A stretch of DNA of 42,649 bases from Promineifilum sp. (GTDB lineage Bacteria; Chloroflexota; Anaerolineae; Promineifilales; Promineifilaceae): the NCBI GenBank assembly GCA_018058545.1, contig JAGOZU010000020.1, positions 1 through 42,649 on the forward strand. Reading direction: 5' to 3'. Below, piece by piece: positions 7,865 through 15,726 of the stretch. How positions within the stretch are numbered: the first letter of the stretch is position 1; each line of letters opens with the position of its first letter. Below the pieces are notes generated by a model. It ran no database searches. It saw nothing but the letters and a program-made list of their open reading frames with translations, and was not told the origin of the DNA. The translations under genes were made by a program, and so were the position numbers.

Positions 7865-8968
7865 ATGAAGCGAATTGCATTGTTACTTACCGGACTGTTG
7901 CTGCTGGCCCTGATGGTCGCCTGCGGCGGCGGCGCGGCCCCGGCCGCAACCGAGGTCCCGGCTGCGGCTCCGACCGAAGCGCCGGCGGCCGCCGAGCCGA
8001 CCGAAGCGCCTGCCGAAGCTGCAAATTGCAGCGACGAGGGCGTTCTGTGCATCGGCCTTGTCACGGACGTCGGCGAAGTTGACGACAAATCGTTCAACCA
8101 GTCCGCTTGGGAAGGCGCGCAACAGGCGGCCGAAGCCCTTGGCGCGGCCGAGGTCAACTACATCGAGACGGCCAACGCCACGGACTACGGCGCCAACATC
8201 GCCTTGTTCGCCGACCAGGGTTATGACATCATCGTGACCGTCGGTTTCGCCATGGGCGAGGCGACGATCGAAGCCGCCGGGAAATATCCCGATGTCGACT
8301 TCATCGGTGTCGACCAGTTCCAGGGCGAAGCTCTGCCGAACGTCACCGGTCTGGTCTTCAATGAGGACAAGGCTGGTTACATGGCCGGCGTGCTGGCCGC
8401 GTCGCTGAGCCAGAGCGGCACCATCGCCTCCGTGCTGGGCACCAACCTGGTCCCGCCGGTCGTGGCCTTCAACGAAGGCTATCTGACCGGTGCGCGTTCG
8501 GTTAACCCCGACATCAACATCATCGCCACCTACCATCCCGGTGGTCTGGATGTGGCCTTCACCGACCCCGAGTGGGGCGCGACGACGGCCCAGCAGGCTA
8601 TCGACCAGGGCGCGGACGTTGTGTTCGGCGCGGGCGGCAAGACGGGCAACGGCGCCCTGATCCAGGCCGCCGGCAATGAAGGCGTCTGGTGCATCGGTGT
8701 GGACAGCGACCAGTGGGGCACTGTTCCCGAGGCCCATGCCTGCCTGGTTTCGAGCGCGATGAAGCTCATCACCCCCGGAGTTGTCGACCTGGCCACGATG
8801 TCGGTTAACGGCGAATTCCCCGGCGGCAACTTCTTCGGCGCCGTGGGTCTCGCTCCGTTCCACGATCATGAGGCTGCGGTCTCGCAAGAGATCAAGGACC
8901 TGCTGGAAAAGACCAACGCCGGTCTGCTGGATGGCTCGATCAGCACCGGTTACAACCCCGGCGGCTAA
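7865..8968 (+). CDS. BMP-family ABC transporter substrate-binding lipoprotein
   Basis: This 367-residue protein begins with a lipoprotein signal peptide (hydrophobic LLLTGLLLLALMVAC) with lipidation Cys20. A flexible Ala/Pro/Thr/Glu linker with PTEAP repeats follows (about 24-58). The mature part is a BMP/Med periplasmic-binding fold (CIGLVTDVGEVDDKSFNQSAW start, GVDQFQGEALPNVTGL, KAGYMAGVLAA, GADVVFGAGGKTGNGAL). The family, which includes PnrA/TmpC and BmpA, binds purine nucleosides or related compounds and passes them to BPD_transp_2 permeases. The two permeases and the ATPase follow on the same strand. Nucleoside uptake is inferred from the family; the ligand is not proven. Confidence 0.93.
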   Translation: MKRIALLLTGLLLLALMVACGGGAAPAATEVPAAAPTEAPAAAEPTEAPAEAANCSDEGVLCIGLVTDVGEVDDKSFNQSAWEGAQQAAEALGAAEVNYIETANATDYGANIALFADQGYDIIVTVGFAMGEATIEAAGKYPDVDFIGVDQFQGEALPNVTGLVFNEDKAGYMAGVLAASLSQSGTIASVLGTNLVPPVVAFNEGYLTGARSVNPDINIIATYHPGGLDVAFTDPEWGATTAQQAIDQGADVVFGAGGKTGNGALIQAAGNEGVWCIGVDSDQWGTVPEAHACLVSSAMKLITPGVVDLATMSVNGEFPGGNFFGAVGLAPFHDHEAAVSQEIKDLLEKTNAGLLDGSISTGYNPGG

Positions 8969-9039
8969 TCTGACAAGAGGCATGAACAGAGGCAGGTTTG
9001 ACTATCCGCTTCTTCAACCTCATTGCTAGATGAAATAGA

Positions 9040-9076
9040 AATGTGCGACGTGTCGGGATTCGGCACGTCGCACATT
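9040..9076 (+). terminator. Perfect 13-bp hairpin between the BMP and permease genes
   Basis: AATGTGCGACGTG (9040-9052) pairs perfectly with CACGTCGCACATT (9064-9076) around an 11-base loop, 70 bases after the lipoprotein stop and just before the permease ribosome site. The T tract is short (GTTTATA), so it is more likely a partial terminator or an mRNA-stabilising hairpin that keeps the binding protein more abundant than the membrane subunits. Confidence 0.65.
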
Positions 9077-9082
9077 GTTTAT

Positions 9083-9088
9083 AGGAGG
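9083..9088 (+). promoter_or_regulatory. Ribosome binding site that sets the permease start
   Basis: AGGAGG lies five bases before ATG 9094. A GTG at 9088 is in frame but overlaps this site, so ATG 9094 is preferred. Confidence 0.8.
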
Positions 9089-9093
9089 TGGTT

Positions 9094-10212
9094 ATGGCGA
9101 CGGCCCCCACACCGACCAGCACGGATAACCGGGCAGCAATGACCTTGCGACACATTTGGCGAAGTATCAGCGTGCCGCTGGTTGCCGTTATTCTGGGTTT
9201 GATTATCGGAGCAATTTTACTAATCGTATCCGGGGTGAACCCGATTGTAGCCTATGGCGCCCTTGTCAAGGGAGCTTTCGGCTCGCCTGCCGCCATCCAA
9301 AGGACTCTGGAAAAAGCGACGCCATTGGTATTCAGCGGTCTGGCCGTCGCTTTTGCCTTCAAGGGCGGCCTCTTCAATATCGGCGCGCAAGGGCAATTGC
9401 TCGTCGGCGCGGTCGTCGCCGCCTACGTGGGCTTCGCCGTCGAAGGGCTCCCGGCCATCATTCACGCGCCACTGGCCCTGTTGGCCGGTGGGCTGGCCGG
9501 CGCGCTCTACGGTTTTATTCCCGGCGCGCTGAAGACCTACACCGGCGCGCATGAGGTCATCGTGACCATCATGCTGAACTACGTGGCCATTAATCTCACC
9601 GATTTTCTGGCCGATGGCCCCTGGAAAGATCCGTCGCCGACCAACATCGTGGCCCGCACCGCCAAAATATTACCTTCGGCCAAGTTACCCACTTGGGGAA
9701 GCGTACCGTCGGGTTTCATTCTGGCGGTGATCACCGCCGCCATCGTCTGGTGGCTACTCTATCGAACCACCCTCGGTTATGAGATTCGCACGGTGGGGCT
9801 TAACTCCAGCGCCGCGCAATATGCCGGAATCCGGGTCGCCAAGATCGTCATCCTGTCCATGATGATCAGCGGTTTGCTGGCCGGTTTGGGCGGCGCCGTC
9901 GAGACACAGGGCATCAACGGTCGATTCCAGCCCGGATTTAACACCGGCCTCGGGTTTGACGGCATCACCGTCGCCCTGCTGGGCAAGACCAGCCCCTTCG
10001 GCGCGATCCCCGCAGCGCTATTGCTGGGCGCCATGCGCGCCGGATCGAGCCAGATGCAGTTCAGCGCGGGGGTGGCAACCGAAATCACCGATGTCATCAC
10101 CGCCGTCATCCTGTTCTTCGTCACCGCCGACGTCATCGTCAAAGCGCTCATCCGCCAACGCGGCACGGATGATACCCAGGTCACGCTCAGCACCGGCTGG
10201 AGCAGCCATTAG
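9094..10212 (+). CDS. BMP-type ABC transporter permease (BPD_transp_2), subunit 1
   Basis: This 372-residue integral membrane protein has about 8-10 helices. The first is near residues 27-50. The conserved BPD_transp_2 stretch FKGGLFNIGAQGQLLVGA (about 88-105) and the GAHEVIVTIMLNYVA coupling region are typical of the YufP/NupP side of nucleoside-type importers. It forms the channel with the next gene and is driven by the ATPase at 11340. The start ATG 9094 was chosen because AGGAGG stands at 9083-9088. Confidence 0.92.
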   Translation: MATAPTPTSTDNRAAMTLRHIWRSISVPLVAVILGLIIGAILLIVSGVNPIVAYGALVKGAFGSPAAIQRTLEKATPLVFSGLAVAFAFKGGLFNIGAQGQLLVGAVVAAYVGFAVEGLPAIIHAPLALLAGGLAGALYGFIPGALKTYTGAHEVIVTIMLNYVAINLTDFLADGPWKDPSPTNIVARTAKILPSAKLPTWGSVPSGFILAVITAAIVWWLLYRTTLGYEIRTVGLNSSAAQYAGIRVAKIVILSMMISGLLAGLGGAVETQGINGRFQPGFNTGLGFDGITVALLGKTSPFGAIPAALLLGAMRAGSSQMQFSAGVATEITDVITAVILFFVTADVIVKALIRQRGTDDTQVTLSTGWSSH

Positions 10213-10224
10213 GATAACAACGCT

Positions 10225-11247
10225 ATGGAAATGACAGCAATACCGCGCCAGGAATCGAGCAACTGGATCATCAGAAACAAGTGGCTGGTTTTAATCGGCG
10301 TCATCATTGCCGGTTCGGTCGCCTACGCCTATGCCAACAATGCTGTGGTGACCACGGCCGTCATGGCCTCCACCTTGCGCCAGTCAACCCCTCTGATCCT
10401 GGGGGCGCTCTGCGGCCTTATTTGCGAACGCTCCGGGGTCATCAACATCGGCATCGAGGGACAGATGCTCATGGGCGCGTTCCTGGCCTTTCTGGCCAAC
10501 GTCTATTTGGGCAACCTCTGGCTGGCGCTGGGAGTCGGCATGCTGACCGGAGCCATCATGGGGCTGTTGCTGGCATTCATGTCGGTCACGCTCAAGATGG
10601 ACCAGATCATCGGCGGAACCGTGATCAACATCCTGGCCATCGGCCTCACCGGCTACTTCTACGTGTCCGGCCTGACAACGCGGGGCAAGTTTCCGCCTTA
10701 TGCTCTGGGACCGCTGGCCGACATCCCGCTCATCGGGCCGGTTTTCTTCCGCAATCCGCCCATCACCTACCTGGCGATCATCATTGTTTTCGTCATGCAC
10801 TACGTCCTGTTTTACACCCGCTGGGGGTTGCGGACGCGCGCGGTTGGCGAGCACCCCAGCGCGGCCGATACGGTCGGCATCAACGTCTTTAAGATGCGTT
10901 ATGTCAACGTGATCATCGGCGGAGTTTTTGCCGGGCTGGCCGGCGCTTTCCTGACGCTGGAGGGGGTCGGCACGTTCGAGCGGGGGATGACCAACGGCCG
11001 GGGCTTCCTGGCGCTGGCCATCATGATTTTCGGCAAATGGACGCCGCTGGGAGCCTGGGGCGCGGCGCTGCTCTTCGGCTTCACCTACGCCCTGCAGACC
11101 CAACTCCAGTTCATGGGCGTCAATTTGCCACCGCAGTTTATCGGCAGTATGCCCTATATTCTGACCATCCTGGTGCTGGCCGGATTCGTCGGCCGCTCGC
11201 GCGCCCCAGCCGCTGAGGGTATCCCCTACGAAAAAGAGGGCAGCTAA
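10225..11247 (+). CDS. BMP-type ABC transporter permease (BPD_transp_2), subunit 2
   Basis: This 340-residue membrane protein with about 8-10 helices follows subunit 1 by 12 bases. It carries the second-subunit signature ICERSGVINIGIEGQMLMGA (about 70-89), the QIIGGTVINILAIGLTGYFY coupling segment and ALAIMIFGKWTPLGAWGAAL near the end. It corresponds to YufQ/NupQ-type subunits and should pair with subunit 1 as a heterodimer. Confidence 0.92.
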   Translation: MEMTAIPRQESSNWIIRNKWLVLIGVIIAGSVAYAYANNAVVTTAVMASTLRQSTPLILGALCGLICERSGVINIGIEGQMLMGAFLAFLANVYLGNLWLALGVGMLTGAIMGLLLAFMSVTLKMDQIIGGTVINILAIGLTGYFYVSGLTTRGKFPPYALGPLADIPLIGPVFFRNPPITYLAIIIVFVMHYVLFYTRWGLRTRAVGEHPSAADTVGINVFKMRYVNVIIGGVFAGLAGAFLTLEGVGTFERGMTNGRGFLALAIMIFGKWTPLGAWGAALLFGFTYALQTQLQFMGVNLPPQFIGSMPYILTILVLAGFVGRSRAPAAEGIPYEKEGS

Positions 11248-11267
11248 GCATATCGCGACAAAGCACA

Positions 11268-11305
11268 AGGACGCGAGCGGCCTGATTTTGCCGGCCGTGC
11301 GTCCT
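11268..11305 (+). repeat. Hairpin in the permease-ATPase gap
   Basis: AGGACGC (11268-11274) pairs with GCGTCCT (11299-11305), and an inner CGGCC/GGCCG pairing extends the stem. It lies in the 92-base gap before the ATPase gene. There is no T tract, so mRNA processing or stability is more likely than termination. Confidence 0.55.
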
Positions 11306-11339
11306 CGTTACGACCACGTCGATCGCTACTGGAGACAAG

Positions 11340-12884
11340 ATGAGCGACAAAGTATCACCCATCGCCGCTGACGCCCCTATCGTTTTGGAGGCCACCGGCA
11401 TTACCAAGCAGTTCCCCGGCGTTCTGGCCAACGACCGGATCCACCTCACCTTGCGACGAGGCGAGATCCTGGCCATGCTGGGCGAGAACGGCGCCGGCAA
11501 AAGCACCCTGATGAACATCCTCTACGGGCTGTATACGCCGGACGCGGGCGAGATCCACATCAAGGGCGAGCAGGTCACGCTCCATAGCCCGGGCGACGCC
11601 ATCGCCCGCGGAGTCGGCATGGTGCACCAGCATTTCCAGCTCGTGCCGGTCATGACCGTGGCCGAGAACGTGATTCTGGGCGCGGAAGTGACCCGAATGG
11701 GTGGCTATATCGACAAACGCGAGGCCAACCGGCGCGTTCGGGAATTGTCGGAGCAATACGGCCTGGAGATAGACCCCACGGCCGTCGTTGAGGACCTGCC
11801 CGTCGGCCTGCAGCAGCGCGTGGAGATCATCAAGGCTCTCTACCGGCACGCCGACATCCTGATTCTGGACGAGCCGACGGCCGTCCTGACCCCCCAGGAA
11901 GCCAATGAGCTATTCGAGATCATGCACGAGCTGGCCGGTCGCGGCGTGTCGATCATCTTCATCACCCACAAGCTGAAGGAAGTTCTGGCCGTGTCCGACC
12001 GGATCGTCGTCTTGCGCGGCGGCCGCGGCGTGGGCGAGGCGCTCCCGGCCGAATCGACCGAAGCCAGTCTGGCTGAGATGATGGTCGGCCGCAAAGTCAT
12101 CCTGCAAGTGGACAAGGAAGAAGCCAATCCGGGCAAGGTCGTTCTGAAGATCGAAGACCTGGAGGTCATGGACGACCGCAAGCACAAGGTCGTCAAGGGC
12201 CTGAATCTGGAAGTGCGAGCGGGTGAAATCCTGGCCGTGGCCGGCGTTCAGGGCAACGGGCAGCGGGAGTTCGTCGAGGCTTTGACCGGGCTGCGCCCCA
12301 TCGTCAAGGGCCACATCACCATCGACGGGGAGGACACCACCCATTTCATTCCCCGCAAGATCTCCGAACTGGACGTCGCCCATATCCCGGAAGATCGCGA
12401 AAAGCACGGATTGGTCATGCCCTATTCCATCGCCGACAACATGGTACTCAATCGCTACTTCCACAGCCCATTTTCTCGTCGAGGCGTCCTGAACCGGGAG
12501 GCGATTGCGGAGAACGGCCGCAACCTGGTGAAAAAGTATGACGTGCGCACACCGTCGATTGAAACACACGCCGGCAGCCTGTCCGGCGGCAACAAGCAGA
12601 AGGTCATCGTAGCCCGCGAGTTCTCGCGGCCGGTCAAGCTGCTCATCGCCAACCAGCCCACGCGCGGCATCGACGTCGGCTCCATCGAGTTCATCCATAA
12701 CCAGATCGTCGCCCAGCGCGACGCGGGCGTCGCCGTGCTGCTCGTCTCGGCCGAACTGGACGAGGTGCTCAGCCTGGCCGACCGGGTCGCGGTGATGTTC
12801 GACGGCCACATCGTGAAAACGCTGCCCATCGAGGAAGCCGGTCGCGAATACGTCGGCCTGCTGATGGCCGGTTCCGATGTTTGA
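11340..12884 (+). CDS. ABC transporter ATP-binding protein (two ATPase domains, BMP/ribose type)
   Basis: This 514-residue protein has two ABC modules. The first (residues 15-255) has Walker A GENGAGKST at 48-56, a diverged signature LPVGLQQRVEI and Walker B ILILDEPTAVLT. The second (about 270-510) has a degenerate P-loop (GVQGNGQREF, no Lys-Ser/Thr), signature LSGGNKQKV and a Walker B-like LLIANQPTRGID. One active and one degenerate site is normal for carbohydrate/nucleoside (CUT2-like) importers such as RbsA and YufO. It energises the permease pair upstream. The gene order (binding protein, permease, permease, ATPase) differs from the common order with the ATPase second. Confidence 0.95.
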   Translation: MSDKVSPIAADAPIVLEATGITKQFPGVLANDRIHLTLRRGEILAMLGENGAGKSTLMNILYGLYTPDAGEIHIKGEQVTLHSPGDAIARGVGMVHQHFQLVPVMTVAENVILGAEVTRMGGYIDKREANRRVRELSEQYGLEIDPTAVVEDLPVGLQQRVEIIKALYRHADILILDEPTAVLTPQEANELFEIMHELAGRGVSIIFITHKLKEVLAVSDRIVVLRGGRGVGEALPAESTEASLAEMMVGRKVILQVDKEEANPGKVVLKIEDLEVMDDRKHKVVKGLNLEVRAGEILAVAGVQGNGQREFVEALTGLRPIVKGHITIDGEDTTHFIPRKISELDVAHIPEDREKHGLVMPYSIADNMVLNRYFHSPFSRRGVLNREAIAENGRNLVKKYDVRTPSIETHAGSLSGGNKQKVIVAREFSRPVKLLIANQPTRGIDVGSIEFIHNQIVAQRDAGVAVLLVSAELDEVLSLADRVAVMFDGHIVKTLPIEEAGREYVGLLMAGSDV

Positions 12885-12928
12885 TGAGGGAGCGGTGCAG
12901 GCGCAGATTGAAATTGGCGATCGGCCGG

Positions 12929-12957
12929 TAGACAACGGCCGCCGGTTGGGCTATACT
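12929..12957 (+). promoter_or_regulatory. Promoter of the greA leader
   Basis: TAGACA (12929-12934) and TATACT (12952-12957) are 17 bases apart, close to consensus. Transcription should start near 12964, just after the ABC operon and about 210 bases before greA. Confidence 0.7.
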
Positions 12958-12972
12958 AGCCTCAGCTTCACC

Positions 12973-13059
12973 ATGAAGAACATAAACGGAGATCCACGCT
13001 CGCTTCATTTTCCTCAACCGCGCGCCAATCAGGCGCCGGCGGCCTTGAGCGTTACTTAA
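12973..13059 (+). CDS. Possible leader peptide upstream of greA (28 residues)
   Basis: An ATG nine bases after the predicted transcription start opens a 28-codon frame that starts MKNINGDPRSLHF and ends at TAA 13057-13059. It has no ribosome binding site of its own, so it would be read as a near-leaderless message. No homology is recognised, and it contains four prolines but no run of one amino acid. Its position between a promoter and a terminator hairpin suggests a leader ORF, but chance is quite possible. Confidence 0.25.
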   Translation: MKNINGDPRSLHFPQPRANQAPAALSVT

Positions 13060-13083
13060 TCCACGCATCATCAATGCAAATAG

Positions 13084-13131
13084 TGGGCAAGGAACGCCCA
13101 GCCGCAACAGCCGGCTGGGCCGATTCTTTTT
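13084..13131 (+). terminator. Terminator with overlapping antiterminator in the greA leader
   Basis: GCCCAGCCG (13096-13104) pairs perfectly with CGGCTGGGC (13112-13120) around a seven-base loop. CGATTCTTTTT then follows to 13131, an intrinsic terminator 20-50 bases before greA. An alternative stem TGGGC (13084-13088)/GCCCA (13096-13100) would use up the left arm of the terminator, as in attenuators. It may also simply end the ABC transporter transcript, whose last stop is 12884. Confidence 0.7.
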
Positions 13132-13177
13132 GTATTTGAAGAATCTGATAATGGCAGTTACACAGAGAGAAGTTGAT

Positions 13178-13654
13178 ATGTTGAACGATGATGTTATGTA
13201 CATGACGCCGGAAGGGTTGCAACAAATCAAGGATGAGTTGGACAATATCCGAACGGTGCGCCGGGAGGAGATCGCCCAAAAGCTGGAGATCGCCATCAAG
13301 CAGGGCGACCTGAAGGAAAACGCCGACTACCACGACGCCAAGGAAGAGCAAGGGCTTCTGGAAGCGCGCGCCCGCCAACTGGAGGACATGCTTCGGCGAG
13401 CCAAGGTGATCGAGAAGAACGGCCCGTCGAACGTCGTGCGCATCGGCAGCACCGTCACCGTCTCCGAGGAAGGCTACGATGACGAATTGGAAACCTATAT
13501 GATCGTCGGCGCGCTGGAAGCTGATCCGGCCCACGGCCGAATCTCCCATGAGTCGCCGATCGGCCGCGCGTTATTGGGCGCGAAGAAAGGTTCCACCGTC
13601 CAGGCCATGACGCCGCAGGGCGAGATCGCCTTCACCATTCATGAGATCGTCTGA
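13178..13654 (+). CDS. greA: Transcription elongation factor GreA
   Basis: This 158-residue protein is the standard GreA length. The N-terminal coiled coil includes the hallmark IKQGDLKENADYHDAKEEQG with the acidic tip that enters the RNA polymerase secondary channel and triggers transcript cleavage in backtracked complexes. The C-terminal FKBP-like domain ends in GEIAFTIHEIV. ATG 13178 (MLNDDVMYMTPEG) was chosen because it matches the family start and is preceded by AGAGAGAAG. ATG 13151 and TTG 13130 are in frame but would add residues not usual in GreA, and TTG 13130 lies in the terminator T tract. Confidence 0.95.
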   Translation: MLNDDVMYMTPEGLQQIKDELDNIRTVRREEIAQKLEIAIKQGDLKENADYHDAKEEQGLLEARARQLEDMLRRAKVIEKNGPSNVVRIGSTVTVSEEGYDDELETYMIVGALEADPAHGRISHESPIGRALLGAKKGSTVQAMTPQGEIAFTIHEIV

Positions 13655-13668
13655 TCTCTCGCGGATCG

Positions 13669-13696
13669 CCCCGGCCTTTCAGAGATGAAGGGCCGG
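13669..13696 (+). terminator. Hairpin after greA
   Basis: A GC-rich inverted repeat follows the greA stop (CCCGGCCTTT against AAGGGCCGGG with one wobble). It lies between greA and the convergent glycosyltransferase gene. No T tract follows on either strand, so the terminator call is tentative. Confidence 0.4.
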
Positions 13697-13740
13697 GCGG
13701 AACCCCACAGACAGCAACACCATCAAATGAGGCCACCAGA

Positions 13741-15726
13741 TCACGGGACGTCGATCGTCACGTATTCCGCGCCGTCTGCCGTGATCAACCGCCGCCTGTC
13801 AGCCGGGTTGTAGACGCCCAGGCGCAACTGCCCGGTCGTCTCCTCAAGAGTCAATATCTGGATGTCGATGTCGCCTGTCCGCCAATGTTCGGCCGGAGCG
13901 CTCAGCCCGTCGGCCTGCGAGACGGTCGCGTCCCCTTCAACCGCATGGAGGAACAGACGCCGGGGGCCGTCGGCCGGGGCGAGCACCCGCCAGAACGTGA
14001 CCACCTCGCAGGTCCCGCCGACCTTGCAGCCCTCGTCCAGGGTATAGCCGAAGAACGATAGCTGGTCGTCGAACACCGCTTCGGCCGTGTTTTCCGGCGC
14101 GATGGCCCAATCCTCCGGGACCTCATACAGGATGAAATCGCCCTCCAGGCGGCCGTCGGGCACGATATCGCTCAGGGCGGGAGCCAGAGGCAGAATACTT
14201 GGGACAACTATGCGAATGGCTTTCCCGTCGGGCGATGCCGGTATAACCATCCCCTGCTCCGGCTGGAAGTAGCGCAGCGATAAATCGTCACGGCGCAGGC
14301 TCAATTCCATCGTCGGGGGATCCATCGTCTCCGGCGTCCAGCCACCGACGGCCACCGGCCCATCGTCCGGCGAATGGTCCAAATAAGCGGCCGCCTCGGT
14401 CAGCGCGGCCTGCCAGACAAAACGCACTTCGTCGTTGGCCGGCCAGACGCGCCACAGCCCGACGGCCGTGCTCGCGGCCGAATAGAGCAACAGCCCCCCC
14501 AGCCCCCATGTAACAACCCTTGTTATTAATTGTGTGGATAACTTATCCCATACTGTGGATAAGTAGGGCACAATGTGCATAACTTCCAGGGGGAAGAACA
14601 TCAAAACGGGCAGCAGGTTGATGATGCGGATGCTGCTGGGGGCGTCCGTGGTGACCAGACTGGGAATGACCGATGCCGCCAGCCACAGCAGGATGAAGGC
14701 GTGGCGTCTGTCCCGCCAGCGCCACAGGCTAAACACGACCCCGGCATAAAAGAGGACGGCCATGAGCGGGTCGAACACCGGCCGCCCGGCGATGTTCTGC
14801 CGCCAGAGCGGATCGCCGTCGATGCCGAACATGCCGGCGATCTTCAGCCCGTTTTGCAGGACCGGTCGCGCGTCCCCCGCGAGGAGGGCGCGCAAGGGCG
14901 CATCCACTTCGGCGATACGAATCTCGGATCCGGGATTGGTCAGGAGGAACAAGGCCAGCGGCGCGGCCACGAGGGCCAGCATCAGCCAGAACAAGGCGAC
15001 GCCGCGCCAGTGCCGCCGCAACACGGGCCGATGGAACAACGCCAGGTAGGCCATGTAGAGCGCGAAGAATATCGGCACGGCGCGCGCGGCCATGTAGGTG
15101 TGGAGGCTGAGACCGGCAAACAAACCGGACAACATCAGGAACGCGGTAGCATGAATGTTCCTTCTCTGCCCCTCTTCTCCTCTGCTCCCCCGCTCCTCTG
15201 CTCCCCCGCCCCCCTGCTCCTCTACCCCCCGAATCCATAGCCACGCCGCCAGCCCCGAAAAGACCGGCAGGGAAATCGCACGCAAGGCCAGGCGGCTATA
15301 GAACACCGGCCAAAAGAGCACCGCCAGAAACGCGGCCGACCAGAGACCGGCGCGCTCGCCGAACATGCGCCGGCCCAGGGCGTAGCTGACCGCCACGAGG
15401 AGCACCCCGAAAAAGGCCGACGGCAAGCGAAGGGCCAGGGCGTGGTCGCCGACCAGCGCGCCGATGATCGCCTGAATATAGTGATAGAGGGCCTCGTGAC
15501 CGTAGGCCTCAGTGAAATAGATGGCGTGACCGCCGGCCAGAATATCCTGATTGATTAGCCAGTGGGCCACCTCGTCGTGCTCCAGGCCGGGCGGGGTCGC
15601 ACCGACGGGTGTGGGAAAGTTGTCGAGGTCGATGACGCGAAAGGCGGTGGCGACCAGAAGGATGACAACGAGCAAGGCGATGGAGCGCAGCCGGTGCGTG
15701 GCCGACGTTCGATGGCCGGATGTCAT
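13741..15726 (-). CDS. GT-C membrane glycosyltransferase (GT39/ArnT-like)
   Basis: This protein of about 661 residues has roughly 10-12 membrane helices in its first two thirds. The acidic motif GLEHDEVAHW in the first outer loop is the place where GT39/GT83 enzymes keep their catalytic acidic pair. The C-terminal 250 residues form a soluble beta-rich domain. Such enzymes move sugar from a polyprenyl-phosphate carrier to protein or glycolipid outside the membrane. The frame is open further upstream, but ATG 15726 is chosen because it overlaps the stop of the preceding gene as ATGA (15723-15726), implying translational coupling. A low-complexity stretch at about residues 166-188 (EEQGGGGAEERGSRGEEG) is coded by a 16-base repeat and looks inserted. 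Confidence 0.8.
   Translation of the reverse strand: MTSGHRTSATHRLRSIALLVVILLVATAFRVIDLDNFPTPVGATPPGLEHDEVAHWLINQDILAGGHAIYFTEAYGHEALYHYIQAIIGALVGDHALALRLPSAFFGVLLVAVSYALGRRMFGERAGLWSAAFLAVLFWPVFYSRLALRAISLPVFSGLAAWLWIRGVEEQGGGGAEERGSRGEEGQRRNIHATAFLMLSGLFAGLSLHTYMAARAVPIFFALYMAYLALFHRPVLRRHWRGVALFWLMLALVAAPLALFLLTNPGSEIRIAEVDAPLRALLAGDARPVLQNGLKIAGMFGIDGDPLWRQNIAGRPVFDPLMAVLFYAGVVFSLWRWRDRRHAFILLWLAASVIPSLVTTDAPSSIRIINLLPVLMFFPLEVMHIVPYLSTVWDKLSTQLITRVVTWGLGGLLLYSAASTAVGLWRVWPANDEVRFVWQAALTEAAAYLDHSPDDGPVAVGGWTPETMDPPTMELSLRRDDLSLRYFQPEQGMVIPASPDGKAIRIVVPSILPLAPALSDIVPDGRLEGDFILYEVPEDWAIAPENTAEAVFDDQLSFFGYTLDEGCKVGGTCEVVTFWRVLAPADGPRRLFLHAVEGDATVSQADGLSAPAEHWRTGDIDIQILTLEETTGQLRLGVYNPADRRRLITADGAEYVTIDVP
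15161..15230. repeat. Polypyrimidine tract with two 16-bp tandem units inside the GT-C gene
   Basis: CTCCTCTGCTCCCCCG occurs twice in tandem (15177-15192 and 15193-15208) within a 70-base nearly pure pyrimidine tract; the mRNA strand is purine. The same unit with one change recurs at 39479-39494 in another membrane protein gene. The tract is read in frame as a Gly/Glu/Arg-rich loop. Confidence 0.8.

Noticed and set aside
13130-13177. Longer GreA start at TTG 13130 or ATG 13151
   Set aside because: TTG 13130 lies in the terminator T tract and neither start fits the family; ATG 13178 gives exactly 158 residues and has a purine-rich site before it.
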